Assembly (NCBI GenBank): GCA_021399445.1
Contig: JAJTUQ010000004.1
Coordinates: 868,001 to 932,000 of the forward strand
Direction of reading: 5' to 3'
Length of the DNA: 64,000 bases
From: Xylogone sp. PMI_703
Lineage: Eukaryota; Ascomycota; Leotiomycetes
Shown: piece by piece, positions 32,889 through 42,992 of the stretch
How the letters are laid out: the number at the start of each line of letters is the position of its first letter
How positions within the stretch are numbered: position 1 is the stretch's first letter
Notes under the pieces: model-generated
What the model was told of the DNA's origin: nothing
The model's database searches: none
What the model saw: only the letters and a program-made list of their open reading frames with translations
Made by a program: the position numbers and the translations under genes

Positions 32889-35800
32889 ATGGCCGATCCA
32901 TTCTCTATTGTAGCCACAGTGATTGGCTTGACAGGCACTGCTATCAAGGTCTCGAGGCTAATCTACGAATTCACAAAGGACCTTGGTGAGGCTTGGGGAG
33001 CACTTATCGCTCTCTCGAATGAAATCTCTCTGTTGAGGACGGTCTTTGACAGACTTGAGCGCTCGCTCAAGGAGGATTTTGACTCGGTGCCGCCGTTCCC
33101 GACTGATATGTCCAGGGAGTTGGGCGATGTTCTCAATAGTTGTATGAATGTTCTTCAAGAGCTAGAGCGAATCGTGATTAAATTTATCGAGAAAAAGAGG
33201 AAGGGCGGCTTGCGCGACATCCAAAATAGAGTCAGGTGGGTGTTTGAGGAGAAGAACATCTCTAGGATTCGTGTATCTTTGGAGGCACACAAGGAAACGT
33301 TGAATATTACTTTGATGTTTACACTAAAGTACGTTGTTACGGGTTCTTAACTAGAAATACTTCCTAACAGCCACTTAGTTGGAATACCAGCCAGATCAAT
33401 AAAGATACAAAGCAGCTCCTACGTTTAGTCGATAAGCTCTTGGTTCAGAACGTGAATCAAGTGGCTGAAATAAAACAAACTAACCCAAATCCAAAGCTAA
33501 AGACCCACTCGAAAAAGCCCCCCAGTTATAGCGAGACGGAAGTCTTGGTTTATCATATAGACGAAGCTGTGCAGCCGCCCAGCGACACCACTATTGTCCT
33601 CGACCGCAGTGAGGCAAACATGGTGGCTACAATGGGAGGAGGACCTCAACATGAGTTGGTAAGAAAAGATGATGTGGCTAAGTTTGAAGTGACAAACAAC
33701 GAGAATAAATTCAAATCCCTCGAATCCATCGATCCGTCTAATAGGGATTTGCCTAACGTTACCGACAGAGGTAACGAAACATCTAAGAAAGATGAACCAA
33801 TAGAACTAATAGTTGACCGAAGAAAGGTAATTGAAGGAGATGATATCCCTGAGGTAATTACCAGCAGTGAAGAATCATTAGCAAATGATGAGACATCAGT
33901 TGAAGATAATGAAGAGGATGCCTCAGCTGACACATCCGAGGCGGTAAGAATAGCTGTAGAGACTGGAAATCTGGAAATGGTGCTTTTACTGCTCGAGTTT
34001 GCCGGCAAGGTAAACGTCAATGACTTCAATTACGCAGCAGCTCTAGAAAGCGCGGTGGTTAACGGACATGGGGTGGCGGTACACAATCTTCTCGAGCGTG
34101 GGGCTGATGTGAATGCCAAAGGACCCTAATTTCGCATCACCTTTACTGGCTGCGATTCGGTATGGTAAAGTTGACATGGCGGAGATCTTGGTATCTCATG
34201 GCGCCGACATCAAGCAAGAGGATGCATTGACTCGGGCAGTTCAATCACGCACTCCTCGGATGGTGGAGCTATTGGTAAAGGCTGGAGCCGATGTTGAGAC
34301 CAAGGGTCCTTGGGGAAATAATCAATTGATATTAGCAATGCAGAATGAAGATATAGAGACTTTGAAGGTACTTCTTGATCATGGGGCCGACATAAATGGG
34401 ACTGGAGAATACGGGAATACGGCTCTCACAGTAGCAATATCCCGGAGAAGTATCCCGATAATGCAGCTGCTTCTTAACCGTGGGGCAGACGCCAACATTG
34501 ACAATGCTTTCAAGAAAGCAGCCCAATACGATAACGGCCCTGAGCTTCTCAAAGTTCTCATAGACGCCGGTTCCAAGGGTGTTTCCTCTCAGCCTTACAT
34601 AGCCACTGCCGCCTACGCGGGTAATTCAAAATCAATTATTATGTTAGCAGAGGCCGGCGCTGACATCGAGGCCAAGGGAGATTGGGGGAAACCCCCCAAT
34701 AATCTACGCAGTGAAAAGCAGAAAGCTCGACGCTTTGAAAACTCTGTTGGATCTGGGTGCAGATATAAATGCAACAGGGGAATATGGAAACACGGCTCTC
34801 ACAGTAGCGATTGCTGGAGATAACGTTGATATGATTCAACATCTCGTCTTGAGAGGCGCAGACGCTACCATCGACAATGCTGTTGAAAAGGCTGCTAGAC
34901 GATCTGCAGGTCACACATATCTCAAGATCCTCCGTGATGGTGGGGCGGAGGGATTTCTCTCTCAATCCTGTGTTGCTGCAGCGGCGGAAGCGGGCAACGA
35001 GAAATCAATCACCCTTCTCCTCGACGCTGGTGCCGATATTGAAGCCAAGGGAGCATGGGGTAATGGACCTCTCAATTTTGCTGCAGGAAGTGATCGAGTG
35101 GGCGTCATGAGGCTGCTTCTCGATCGCGGCGCGGACATCGACGCTCCAGGTGAGTATGGGAAAACAGGTCTAGTATCAGCCATAGAGAAAGATAGTCTGG
35201 ACATGGTCAAACTTCTGATCGAACGTGGAGCCGATCTGAAAGGGGCATTTCTTGCCGCCGCACGAAGAAATGAGGGCCATCGCATTATCAAGATTATGCT
35301 CGACGCTGGAGCTAGAGTGCCCGCCGAAGATAGTGGTATAGGTGCAGCCGCACAGATAGGCAACCTGAAGTCTCTTACTATGCTTCTTGATGGCGGTGCT
35401 AATATCGAAGAGCGGGATGGTTGGGGAAATTCTCCTCTCATCATCGCGGTAAGCTTTTCCCAGATGGCTGCCACCAAGATACTCTTGCAGCGAGGAGCGG
35501 ACGTGAATGTATCGGGAAGTCGGCAGCGAACAGCTTTGCAGTTAGCATTTGAGCAGAATACTGTCGAGACGGCTGAGCTGCTTCTCTCCGAAGGAATTGA
35601 ACTCCAAGCCTGGAAGACGTGTCTGGAAGAGGCGTTGCAACAGGTAAGTCTGCTTCCCCGGTGATCAACAGCGTAAAGCGTTTCAGCACGTCATACACTT
35701 ACGCAAAAGAAATCTGCAGAAAAATAACCAGCATATCCACCTTCTTATGAGGAGCATCACAGATGAGGATATTGTCCAGGACACCAAGGGCACGATGCTC

Positions 35801-36160
35801 CAGCTCGCCATCAAGTGCCACCGCTATGATATCCTTACCGAGCTCATCTCCAGGGGCGCTGACGCCAAGGCTCCCGGGTTGATTCAAGCGGCAGTCAGGA
35901 GTGGTGATACTGTGGCCGTGGGGCAGCTCCTAGATGCCGGCGTAGACATTAATGCCGTGCATGCGGGTGAAGGTGGAAGCCTCCTTCAGGTCGCTGCAGC
36001 AGCGGGACAAGAAATAATGTTAAAGTTCCTGTTTGAGAGAGGGCTGGATATCAAGGCTCCAGGCTGTAGTATTGGACCGGCATTGACGAGTGCGCTGAAG
36101 GGTAGGCATAATGAGGTAGCTAAGCTGCTGATGATAAAATCCAAGCAGATGAATAAATGA
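32889..36160 (+). CDS. Ankyrin-repeat protein with fungal STAND-type N-terminal domain (two frameshifts)
   Basis: Exons 32889-33328, 33379-35643 and 35720-36160. The start MADPFSIVATVIGL is the hallmark of the N-terminal domain found on many fungal NACHT and ankyrin STAND-like proteins. It is followed by an acidic linker (about residues 160-330) and then ankyrin repeats to the end. Two single-base insertions break the frame in homopolymers: a CCC run at 34125-34127 (after ADVNAKG) and a GGGGG run at about 34684-34688 (after AKGDWG). Dropping one base at each restores an unbroken ankyrin frame and a total of 3144 nt (1047 aa). The repeats contain a 124-residue super-repeat. It is either a recent pseudogene or carries assembly errors. 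It is probably a signalling or recognition protein. Confidence 0.85.
34407..35524 (+). repeat. Three-unit 124-codon super-repeat inside the ankyrin gene
   Basis: The GEYG(N/K)T(A/G)L element begins at 34404, 34777 and 35149, spaced 373 and 372 nt (the first includes an inserted base). Each unit holds about four ankyrin repeats in the same order, with GADIEAKGxWGN near each end. Units 1 and 2 still share exact DNA words such as ACGGCTCTCACAGTAGC, which suggests a fairly recent tandem duplication. Confidence 0.8.
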
Positions 36161-36623
36161 CTAGAAAATTGGGCAGAGACATTGATATATTTCTTAACTA
36201 AAATGATAGTTCCGAGCTAGATTTGTCAGTATCTCGTTGTCTAAGAGCTCTAACTCTCTACATATGACCGGAGAAATTTGCGAGAAGAGCGAGGAAGTTC
36301 ACAACTGAAAGAGTTTATGGGAACTAATGAATAAGCTTGGTTATTACAACTGGAAGTAAGACTCTCGGATAGAGTCTAAACATATGGAGAACTTGTCATC
36401 ACCTCTCTATTGCAAAGCACAATCTTCAATACTTTTTCGTAGGTGTCCAATATTATAGCACACGAAGCTTAATAGTGATTACCAACACAAGCCGACTTTT
36501 TATTTCCTGGCTACCTATGTTTTGGTATCGCTCTACAGAAAAGCCGCCCGGAGCTGCATTTCTCCAAAATGTGAACTTACCAGATAATAAGATCGCACCT
36601 GTACATGTGATTCGCTATATAGT
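36161..36623. other. Intergenic, convergent
   Basis: Lies between the 3' ends of the ankyrin and amidase genes; nothing recognised. Confidence 0.3.
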
Positions 36624-38099
36624 TCAAGTCTGCCTCCAATCTCCCCTTGCCCCAGCGAGACGAGGGGCCCGTGAAAGAGCCGTAGTGTCCGGCACGGGCC
36701 GGTGCGTTTCCGGATACGTCGCGAGCAGGGATTCCAGAGCCTGGGCAATCTCAAGCAAACGATGATCGCCAAAACGAGGACCCACGATCTGTAAGCCGAA
36801 TGGCGTCCCTTGAGGATCGAGTCCCGCTGGGATGGAAATAGCAGGATGGCCTACGAGCGAGATGCCGTAGGCGATGCTGAACCACTCAGCATAGTGGCGA
36901 GCTGGCCGACCATCCACAGTCTCAGGATAGTACACTTGATGGGGAAAGGGCAAGACGTTGACAGCAGGCGTAATAAGAATATCGTAATGGTCGAAAACTG
37001 TTTGGAATTCTTGGTATATATGCGTCTGTTCAGCAAGAGCCGCGGCCATATCCGCCGAGCTGCTTTTCAGGGAATCCTCAATATTGAAGAGCAGATTAGG
37101 TTCTAACTTATCACGGTGTTCATCATACAGCTTCTTATGGCCGGCCAGGAGATGCAGCCCACGCACTCCCCAGTACGCCATCTCGGCATTCTTCATCGGG
37201 ACATCATAATCGTCACAGACTGCAAATGATGAGGAAAAGACGCCCAGTCTCTGTCGAAAGACCTTCCGGACAACCTGATCGACTGGTGCAAAACCTAGAT
37301 CCTCGGAAACAGCAACACGCAACGAGGATACATCGACGCGTTTCAACGTTGCAAACACGGATGGGTCGACGGGCCGGGACAGCATATCTCGACTATCAAA
37401 CTCCGCAATAGCAGCCAAGAACAGTGCTACATCGGCCACGGTACGGCCCAAGGGACCCTGCACACCATTTGTCGACAGCCCTATGACCCTCCGATCTGAT
37501 GCCACAAGCCCAGGCGTAGGACGAAGGCCCGTAACACCGCAGAAGGCCGCTGGGTTGCGGATGCTGGAGCCCGAGTCCGAGCCGCTGGCCAGGGGCGCCA
37601 TGTTGGTCGCCAGCGCCACTCCCGCCCCGCCAGAGGAACCGCCACAGGTGAGGCTGGTGTTGAAGGGATTCGCAGTAGGGCCAAAGACACGGTTGGTGGT
37701 GTTGCTGCCCGTTCCAAACTCCGGCGAGTTGGTCTTGCCCAGGATAATCGCCCCGTGACGCCGCATCCGCGCGACTACGGAGTCATCGCTGTCGGGGATA
37801 TGGTTCTCGTACAGCAGCGAGCCATAAGTTGTGCGTATGCCTTTGGTGTCGTTGAGGTCCTTGATCACAGCCGGCAGGCCATGGAGAATGCCCAACGGGT
37901 CTCCCCTCTTAACCGCGGCCTCGGCTTCTCTGGCTTCAGCGCGTGCTTGCTCGTAGGCAGTGGTGACAACGGCATTGACTGCAGGGTTCACAGCTTCAAT
38001 CCGTGCAATGCAGGATTCGAGAAGGTCCACTGGCGAGAGTTTGCCTTCGCCGATTAATCTGCGAGCTTCTGTGGCTGTCAAATCGCACGGCTGGGTCAT
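36624..38099 (-). CDS. Amidase-signature hydrolase
   Basis: An intronless 491-aa frame from the ATG at 38099 (an upstream in-frame extension has no ATG). The Ser-cisSer-Lys triad motifs are all present: the Lys in LPAVIKDLND, the Gly/Ser-rich CGGSSGGAG, and SGSDSGSSIRNPAAFCGV with the nucleophilic Ser. The C-terminus has GHPAISIPAG and PFGLQIVGPRFGD. It fits bacterial and fungal amidases or aryl-acylamidases that hydrolyse C-N bonds of amides in the cytosol. The coding region is visibly richer in G+C than its neighbours and has no intron, which hints at horizontal transfer or a different origin (by eye, not computed). Confidence 0.93.
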   Translation of the reverse strand: MTQPCDLTATEARRLIGEGKLSPVDLLESCIARIEAVNPAVNAVVTTAYEQARAEAREAEAAVKRGDPLGILHGLPAVIKDLNDTKGIRTTYGSLLYENHIPDSDDSVVARMRRHGAIILGKTNSPEFGTGSNTTNRVFGPTANPFNTSLTCGGSSGGAGVALATNMAPLASGSDSGSSIRNPAAFCGVTGLRPTPGLVASDRRVIGLSTNGVQGPLGRTVADVALFLAAIAEFDSRDMLSRPVDPSVFATLKRVDVSSLRVAVSEDLGFAPVDQVVRKVFRQRLGVFSSSFAVCDDYDVPMKNAEMAYWGVRGLHLLAGHKKLYDEHRDKLEPNLLFNIEDSLKSSSADMAAALAEQTHIYQEFQTVFDHYDILITPAVNVLPFPHQVYYPETVDGRPARHYAEWFSIAYGISLVGHPAISIPAGLDPQGTPFGLQIVGPRFGDHRLLEIAQALESLLATYPETHRPVPDTTALSRAPRLAGARGDWRQT

Positions 38100-38600
38100 G
38101 ATGTTGTTCGTCTTCTCTAATCTAGACAAATTGATATGAAGCAGGGACCTTCGCGGATCTCGAGCAGCGGATTTTCAAAACGATATGGTGGAGGATATCT
38201 ATTTGAAGAAATTAGTTATTAAGATATTTTCATGCGATATCCTGTCGCAAGGGAATTCAATCTGTCAAATGTTGTCATTGTGAGATATCGCAGGAACAGA
38301 CGTCGATACAGGCACGAAGTGCGGGACAACCCCACCCTTGCACGATGATATCTTGGCTGGCCACTCTAGCACACATCATTGAGGAATTCCCTCGCTTCAG
38401 AAGGCAAAGAAGACAGTTCTTCGATATCCCTCTCATAAGGGCACCAAAATCATACTATCAAACCCATAGATGGCCATGCATCATCCTAGGTCACTGGGGT
38501 TGGCTAGGCACCAGGGAGAAGACCCATTGAGAGTCCTTGCCGAAGGTGGGCGAGTCTAAGGAATTCAATCGTATCCGTACCGATAATCCCATTCTTCAGG
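38100..38600. other. Intergenic
   Basis: Nothing recognised. Confidence 0.3.
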
Positions 38601-39690
38601 CTAAATGGATTGGAATCTACGCTCATAAGTAGGACCCCCAATTGCCAACACTCTATGTGCAAACCACTGCAATTCAAGCAGTTTGAAACTTGGCAGGGGC
38701 ATTGTGTCTGGATCCGTAGTAGTAAAAACGAACTCGTCTCCGGATGTGATGCTCCGTCCTGGGTCACCGGGGTGGGCTAGGCGCCAGGAGCCAGGCCCAC
38801 TGAGATTCCTTGTTGAAGGTGGGCGAGTAAGAAGTCCTATCTCATGCCAAGATTGTGATTCAAAAGTACGCAAAGACTCAGTTTGCCAGAAGAACCGCAC
38901 TTTCAAAGTACAGTCATCTCGAGCAATTGGCTTTAACGCAAACGCTCCTGAATTTCACAAATGACGGGCTGTACGACTCAGGCAAAACATGTTAGCGGGA
39001 GAGTGGTACATCATGCGCGTTTCTTCCAGCCATGATTGAACAGTTTCCTCTGGGAAGAATAATTCAAGGATATGCCAAAAGTCTGCTCTACCCTGTCCAG
39101 TGGTTATCCGGTGTAGCAACTCGGGAAATATTTGAACCATCGCGATCTCACTTGATCCAGTAAGTACGCATTTGTTATTGTCTCGGAGAACAGCCTGCTT
39201 GAAAGAGAAGCAACCGCCAGTCAGCAACGTGATATCAGCAACAGGAAATCCTATGAACTCACCTTTGATTGCACTGAGATAAAGTCATCACTGGTATCAG
39301 ACGAAGATGTCGAGTGAGTAGACCTATGGTTTAGATCCCCTGTATTTGTAACGTTGATTAGAAGAATATCAAAACCATATCATGCCTATCAATCCACATA
39401 GGTGGCTCAAAATATACTCAAAGACCCCCATAGCAAACCAGGGAGAAGAGTAGATACCTACATCCAATGATGAGTTGGTCCATCACAGCCAAGTTAACGG
39501 CAATTATTTTCGGAGATACCTCTAACAACTGCTTTAAAGTAGCAATATCACAGGCATAGTAAGCTGCCCAAAAATGACGAGATACCTCGATGCCCAAAGC
39601 TGCGTTGAGCTTTTCCAGCGTTTCAATACGTTCCTCACTTGGTTCATTGTAGTCTTCGTCTGCTGACGCGGAGGGTTCGTCGTGTTCCAT
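38601..39690 (-). pseudogene. Fungal HNH_2-type nuclease-like gene with a premature stop
   Basis: Exons 39690-39458, 39323-39263 and 39197-38601 (introns 134 and 65 bp) keep one frame, interrupted by a TGA at 38957-38955. The flanking residues ARHL and NSGAFALKP match the family pattern in which a Trp stands at this site, so TGG to TGA is likely. The domain core is AVLRDNNKCVLTGSSEI followed by VQIFPELL; family members have AHIFP, so the first catalytic His is Gln here. After the stop, KVRFFWQTES, SGDEFVFTTTDP and LPLPSFKLLELQW fit the C-terminal part of these proteins. Without the stop the protein would be 296 aa. Probably inactive both by mutation of the motif and by truncation. Confidence 0.75.
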
Positions 39691-40199
39691 CTTTGGGTAT
39701 CTGTGTGATTATAGCAGTGATGTGATTATAGTAATTATATCCCATAGATTTCAAGTTCTAAGAAGAATGTGAATTCGAACTTGGAGATGAACGCGAGAAA
39801 CGTATTAGGTTCGAAGTGGGCGTCTGCGGACATGGACTGGGCCGTTGCCTAATGAGGCACTCAATCCGAACGGATATTCCTGTCTCACTATTCGCCAATA
39901 TTTGGGTTATTAGCGTATGAATCTATTTTGTTAGCAATTCTATGTATAGATTATTACGAGTACTGCTTTTACGAGATGTTATTCTTTGACCGCGAAAGCG
40001 AAATATGTTCTATTGTCAAGTATACAAGCTTTACAGGCTTCCCGAATCGCTGAAGCTAACAACTACACGTTGGCTGCTGTACTGTACAGTAATTTATTAA
40101 TGCTTGTAATCCCATTTCTAAAAGACTTGATTCTTGTCCTCAGCCCAGCAAATGGAGTCCTTCTAGATATCGGTTTTGAAGCCTGAATTTTCTAGTCCA
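39691..40199. other. Intergenic
   Basis: Nothing recognised. Confidence 0.3.
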
Positions 40200-40868
40200 C
40201 GGTAACTCGTATGACACAGACAGCTATTATCAATGGTATTCTCAAGGTCCTCTCCATCCTCAAACGATCGTCAGGAGATTCTAAGAGTAGTGGTCCTGCA
40301 CCACCTACCATTCGGTTTATCCTGGTTAAAAGCCACTGCATTTCTAAGAGTTTGTAACTTGGCAGCGGATATCGCTCCGGGTCATCAGTAGTAATGATAA
40401 TTTTATCCCCCGAAGATAACGTTTTGGGAGGCTCAGCTCTAGCTGTAGATCAGGCCTTGGTCGAGCGTGGGAACTGCCTCTGGAGGAGGCATAGGCAGTG
40501 GCAGTGTGTGGTTCCCAGGGTTCTTGAGACGATTCAAGAAGTATATTTGAACTTCTATGGATTTGCCATCTGATGATGGTAGGGATAGCTTTAGGGCAAA
40601 AAAGCCTCGGTTCCACGCTGCATGTACGTCGTAACTTAACGTGATACAATTTTTTTACCATTCTCGTCGTATAGTTCTCGGTAACATCCCTGCACCTTTT
40701 CTTCGTTCCAGAAAAGTCCAGGACTCTCCACAAATGCCGTCTATATCCCAAGGATTCTAGGGTAGGGTCCGGGTCGACGAGATAGTAAGGAAAGATATGG
40801 GCCCCTACGACAGTCACGGGACGTCCTGATTCTCATTGTATTTTCGTGACAGCGCTGCTCTGCGTCCC
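40200..40868 (-). pseudogene. Second, more decayed fungal HNH_2-type copy
   Basis: Minus-strand pieces in different frames follow the same order as the neighbouring copy: ESGRPVTVVGAHIFPYYL (HNH motif with His kept), NRGFFALKLSLP, VQIYFLNRLKNPGNH, then SGDKIIITTDDPERYPLPSY and KLLEMQW. At least two frameshifts and a TGA before ESGRP break it. Similarity in layout to 38601-39690 points to an old tandem pair, both decayed. Confidence 0.6.
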
Positions 40869-41659
40869 TGTAATAAATTCCAGATCAGATTTCGTCTTTT
40901 GGTCAGGTTGGAAAAAGTGTGGCCACGAAATTTACCTACAAGATCCACTCATCATGTGAAATAGTAAGCAGTTGCCACCTCAGATCTCTCTGCAATCCAT
41001 CGACATGGCCACACATCGCATCATCCAGCAATATTATATCGAAGAGAGAGGAGTGTGTGGATGTGTAGACATGTAGATATGTAGATGTGTGGAGGAGAAG
41101 AAGTGTAGATGGAGCATCGTTCTGAGGAAAATGTGAGAAGTAAACTTGCATTCACTCCATTGCAGTTTCGCGTGTTGTATATTGACAATATTCAATAATA
41201 TGGAAGGTGGCAGAGGCTCGCGGACTGGTAGTCCCTTATTTGCGCCACAAGTGCCAGGCACTACGAGCAGCAGCTGCCTTGCGGTCAGTCTGACCAAAGA
41301 CGCAGATTAAGACGAGAAATTCGTAATCTTGGACGAAGATGGTATAAGCACAAATGGATGCTATTCTTTGATCATAAATTTTTATTTTTGTAGCCTGTTT
41401 TGAGCCAGTTACACATATATGTAAAGTCACCATTGCAAACTGAAATTGGAGTGCTTGCGCACAAGATCGTGCATGCTGATCACCTGGATAAATTCACATA
41501 TAACATCATTATTATAACTTGAAGAAAGTTCTCTTCATTATTAAACGAAGAAATAACGATTAAATGGCGAATATCGCACTAGTGAATAGTATGATGTATT
41601 TGTCCTTGAGTTCATAAAAAGTCGTATGGATTTCTCATTGCACGAATATCTTCCATTTT
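40869..41659. other. Intergenic with a short degenerate tandem repeat
   Basis: At about 41050-41110 there is a loose repeat of ATGTAGA/ATGTGTGGA words. Otherwise nothing recognised. Confidence 0.3.
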
Positions 41660-42658
41660 TTATATAATGCTCTGATCTGGCTTTTCTCCCCCATCAGTCC
41701 CATTGGATCTCTTCGTTGACACTCTCAGCGAAGGATTCTGCTCGCTATCATAAACATCCGAGATGCCTCGCTGAACCGCCGGGCGTGCGGCAATGCGAGC
41801 AATCCATTCAAGCAAGAATGGAAACTGTGCCATCTCCTCCTCAGTAAATCGCGCAGATTTCCATGATCGAATCCACGGCCAGGCCCCAATGTCAGCGATA
41901 CTATACTTTCCTTTTCCAGCTCCGGCAAGGTATTCCCGTGGTACCGCAGTATAATGACCTGAAAGGTGAACTTCAAGCACATTATAGGCGCGCAATGTTT
42001 CTTTTCCGAACCGTGAGATAGCATCTAGTGTATTTTATTTCTTTCAGTCACTAGCAAGGTGGAACCATATTCAAGAGCACGACGACTTACATGGGATCTT
42101 CTCAGGCGCTGATTTGCTGAAGTGATTGTTCTGGCTTTGGTTTGGCTGACCTGATGCCTGCCAGAAAAAGAGCCATTGTATGGCCTCGCTCTGTTCACGC
42201 TTATTGCTAAATCCAAATATATTTTTGTGTCGAAAGCATCTACAAGATATAGAAGCTCTGCTAATGATTCCATTACTGGAAAAGGGGGCGTTTGTGTGTT
42301 GTCTATTAGGACGGGAATCCTTGCTATCGACAAGGCAAAAACGGCTCAGCACCCAGTCGGTTGCCTAAACTGGAGACACTCCGACCTACCGTTGGGATTA
42401 ATACGTAGAAACCAGTCCTCTTTCTGCTCGTCTGTTTCAAGGTCGATCAAGCTAGTTGTCCACTCGGTACCGTACACATCCTTGAGCTCTTCAAGTAAAA
42501 TCTGCACTTTTTTTCCATTAGGAGTTTGCTCCGTGATTAGATGTAGTCCCTATTGTTGATTTAGTAATAACGTGACTACGAGCACCACTTGTAACCACCC
42601 CGCTTACTGTTGCATTTTTAACCACTGCTGGGGTTTGATCGGTGTAAAGATCAGTCAT
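41660..42658 (-). CDS. Glutathione S-transferase (Ure2p/GstB-like), one frameshift
   Basis: Exons 42658-42608, 42549-42390, 42323-42091 and 42024-41660. The thioredoxin-like N-domain has LITEQTPNGKKVQILLEEL, a conserved NPNARIPVLIDN (cis-Pro) and VMESLAELLYLVD (Glu/Ser glutathione contact). The helical C-domain has AIQWLFFWQASGQPNQSQNNH, PEKIPYAISRFG, GHYTAVPREYLAG and KYSIADIGAWPW. Total length is 809 nt; one A is missing in the A-run at about 42218-42222 (FDTK to IFGFSN). Restoring one base gives 810 nt (269 aa). Either a new pseudogene or an assembly error. It would conjugate glutathione to electrophiles in the cytosol. Confidence 0.87.
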
Positions 42659-42992
42659 AGTCGACGTTGAAGAGATAATTGACTTTTTCAGCAATTTTGA
42701 AATGGAATTGACAGCAAAAAGAGAAGGTCTGTTGGTATAGAGGGTCAGATTTGAGTTTTTCTTTTCACTTCCTGGCTATAGGCTTAGGCACCAACAAGGT
42801 TACATGCATCTACGTAACATCCAGGCACCCTCCTCTCTGACTATTTACGTACTTGGGAGTCTAACGAGCAGTGGAATATATACGGATGAGTAGTCAATAA
42901 TTTAAAAGACTATCATGTTATAGACCCCCAACTCTTTATCCCATTATTGCCAGAAGCCGAAATGATAACATTTTGGATAGAACTACAAACTT
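42659..42992. other. Intergenic
   Basis: Nothing recognised; promoter side of the GST gene. Confidence 0.3.
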
